A stretch of 43,817 nt of DNA. It comes from Oscillatoriales cyanobacterium. GTDB lineage: Bacteria > Cyanobacteriota > Cyanobacteriia > CACIAM-69d. The notes under the pieces were generated by a model. It was not told the DNA's origin. It saw nothing but the letters and a program-made list of their open reading frames with translations, and did no database searches. Each line of letters begins with the position of its first letter. Within the stretch, counting starts at the first letter, position 1. The stretch lies in assembly GCA_004292515.1 (NCBI GenBank), contig RDXB01000052.1, positions 1 to 43,817 of the forward strand, written 5' to 3'. This document shows, one piece after another, positions 43,138 through 43,817 of the stretch. The position numbers and the translations under genes were made by a program.

Positions 43138-43731
43138 CTAGAATTCCAACTCCTGAAATAACTCGGCGATCGGGAGCTGGAAACCGATAATTACGTCTTC
43201 GCCGTCGAGGTGATCGGTGGTTTTTAACAGGCGATCGGGTTCCTGGGGCGATCGATAAACCAGAATGTAGCGCTGCTGTGGATTAATCACCCACATTAAC
43301 CTTGTACCGTTGGCAAAATATTTCGTGATTTTCCCGTCAATTTCTTCAACGGTATTCCCCGGTGATAAGACTTCCACAGCTAAGTCGGGCGCGCCTTCAA
43401 GAAATCCGGTGGGGAGGGTGGTGAGTCCCTGGAGGCGGTCTTTGGCAAAGAAGGCTAAATCGGGCGATCGGGTGTTGCCATTTTGCATTTTGAAGCCGGT
43501 GCTGGAATCAAATAAAAATCCCAGTTTTTGGCTCCGAATATAGCTGCCTAATAGGATCATCAAAGTGCTGCAAATATAGCCATGTAAAGCACCGGAGTTT
43601 CCCAGATCAATGAGTTGATGATTGACGATTTCGTAGCGATGGCCGTCATTGGGCAGCGCCATGAAGGCGGCATCTGTCCAAGGGGACGAGGCGGAGGATT
43701 CGGGGGTGGGTCGCGGTTGCGTGAGGGGCAT
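43138..43731 (-). CDS. Uma2 family (DUF820) putative endonuclease
   Basis: The product is 197 residues. RYEIVNHQLIDLGNSGALHG, RSPDLAFFAKDRL, LAVEVLSPGNTVEEIDGKI and YFANGTRLMWVINP are the conserved Uma2 blocks, including the Asp and Glu of the PD-(D/E)xK-like core. It lacks the coiled-coil tail of the copy at 18,928, so the two represent different branches of the family. Its role is unknown. It converges with the orphan MNT gene, the 24-codon open frame overlapping its 3' end. Confidence 0.88.
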   Translation of the reverse strand: MPLTQPRPTPESSASSPWTDAAFMALPNDGHRYEIVNHQLIDLGNSGALHGYICSTLMILLGSYIRSQKLGFLFDSSTGFKMQNGNTRSPDLAFFAKDRLQGLTTLPTGFLEGAPDLAVEVLSPGNTVEEIDGKITKYFANGTRLMWVINPQQRYILVYRSPQEPDRLLKTTDHLDGEDVIIGFQLPIAELFQELEF

Positions 43732-43772
43732 GGCTGACCTCGGGCGATCGCCTGGGAATAGACCGATTATAG

Positions 43773-43809
43773 CGATCGCCCCCAGGATGATGAGTCCTAG
43801 GGGCGATCG
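43773..43809. repeat. HIP1-containing hairpin
   Basis: CGATCGCCCCCAGGA (43,773-43,787) and TCCTAGGGGCGATCG (43,795-43,809) pair with one mismatch around a seven-base loop. It lies 42 bp upstream of the Uma2 start, and could be a leader hairpin or the end of a gene outside the window. Confidence 0.65.
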
Positions 43810-43817
43810 TGCGGCTT

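Overview
The window reads as cyanobacterial chromosome. The octamer GCGATCGC (HIP1) and its core CGATCG occur throughout genes and spacers. Several genes belong to families typical of oxygenic phototrophs: the lycopene-cyclase paralogue CruP, a DUF3177 membrane protein, a Ycf33/DUF751 protein, a cyanobacteriochrome, and Uma2 (DUF820) proteins. No genus can be fixed from the sequence alone.

Bases 1-11,241 hold infC, an ATP/ADP-translocase-like transporter with HEAT repeats followed by a small cyclic-nucleotide-binding protein, a membrane protein whose C-terminus is made by a dispersed repeat, cruP, a lone ftsE-type ATPase and a membrane histidine kinase. Bases 11,700-19,650 hold a TPR/GT61 glycosyltransferase, tRNA-Arg(CCT), a LivG/NatA-type ATPase coupled to an exported membrane-anchored protein, an ABC-2 permease, a DUF3177 protein, two decayed genes (an MBL-hydrolase tail and a ridA-like gene with an in-frame stop), a TPR lipoprotein-like exported protein and a Uma2 protein. 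Bases 19,890-29,953 hold a large beta-helix/RTX protein, hemB, a DUF4870 protein, tRNA-Pro(TGG), a minus-strand run gpsA - DUF751 - rbfA - arsM, then mlaE and msrB. A GAF-PAS-GGDEF-EAL protein (30,288-32,687) carries both cysteine motifs of a DXCF cyanobacteriochrome and is probably a light-gated c-di-GMP enzyme.

Bases about 32,700-38,350 form an accessory block, visibly richer in A/T than its surroundings. It begins with 1.5 kb lacking recognisable genes. It then carries a frameshifted small gene, an XRE regulator, a HepT/MntA toxin-antitoxin pair, miniature inverted-repeat elements, and a restriction endonuclease (Bpu10I-like) with a C5 methyltransferase. Next to it is a BECR-like/DUF2283 gene pair lying between a 100-bp duplicated 5' fragment of the 5-oxoprolinase gene and the intact gene. 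The window closes with that oxoprolinase (HyuA-HyuB fusion), an orphan MNT nucleotidyltransferase and a second Uma2 protein.

The most unusual theme is a dispersed repeat centred on the perfect 20-bp palindrome CAAGGGGCTTAAGCCCCTTG. About ten intact or decayed copies are visible in 44 kb. Because it is self-complementary, it encodes Lys-Gly-Leu-Lys-Pro-Leu in one frame from either strand. Two copies lie in frame inside the linker of the oxoprolinase fusion, and one supplies the C-terminus of another protein, resembling in behaviour the protein-invading palindromic elements of Rickettsia.
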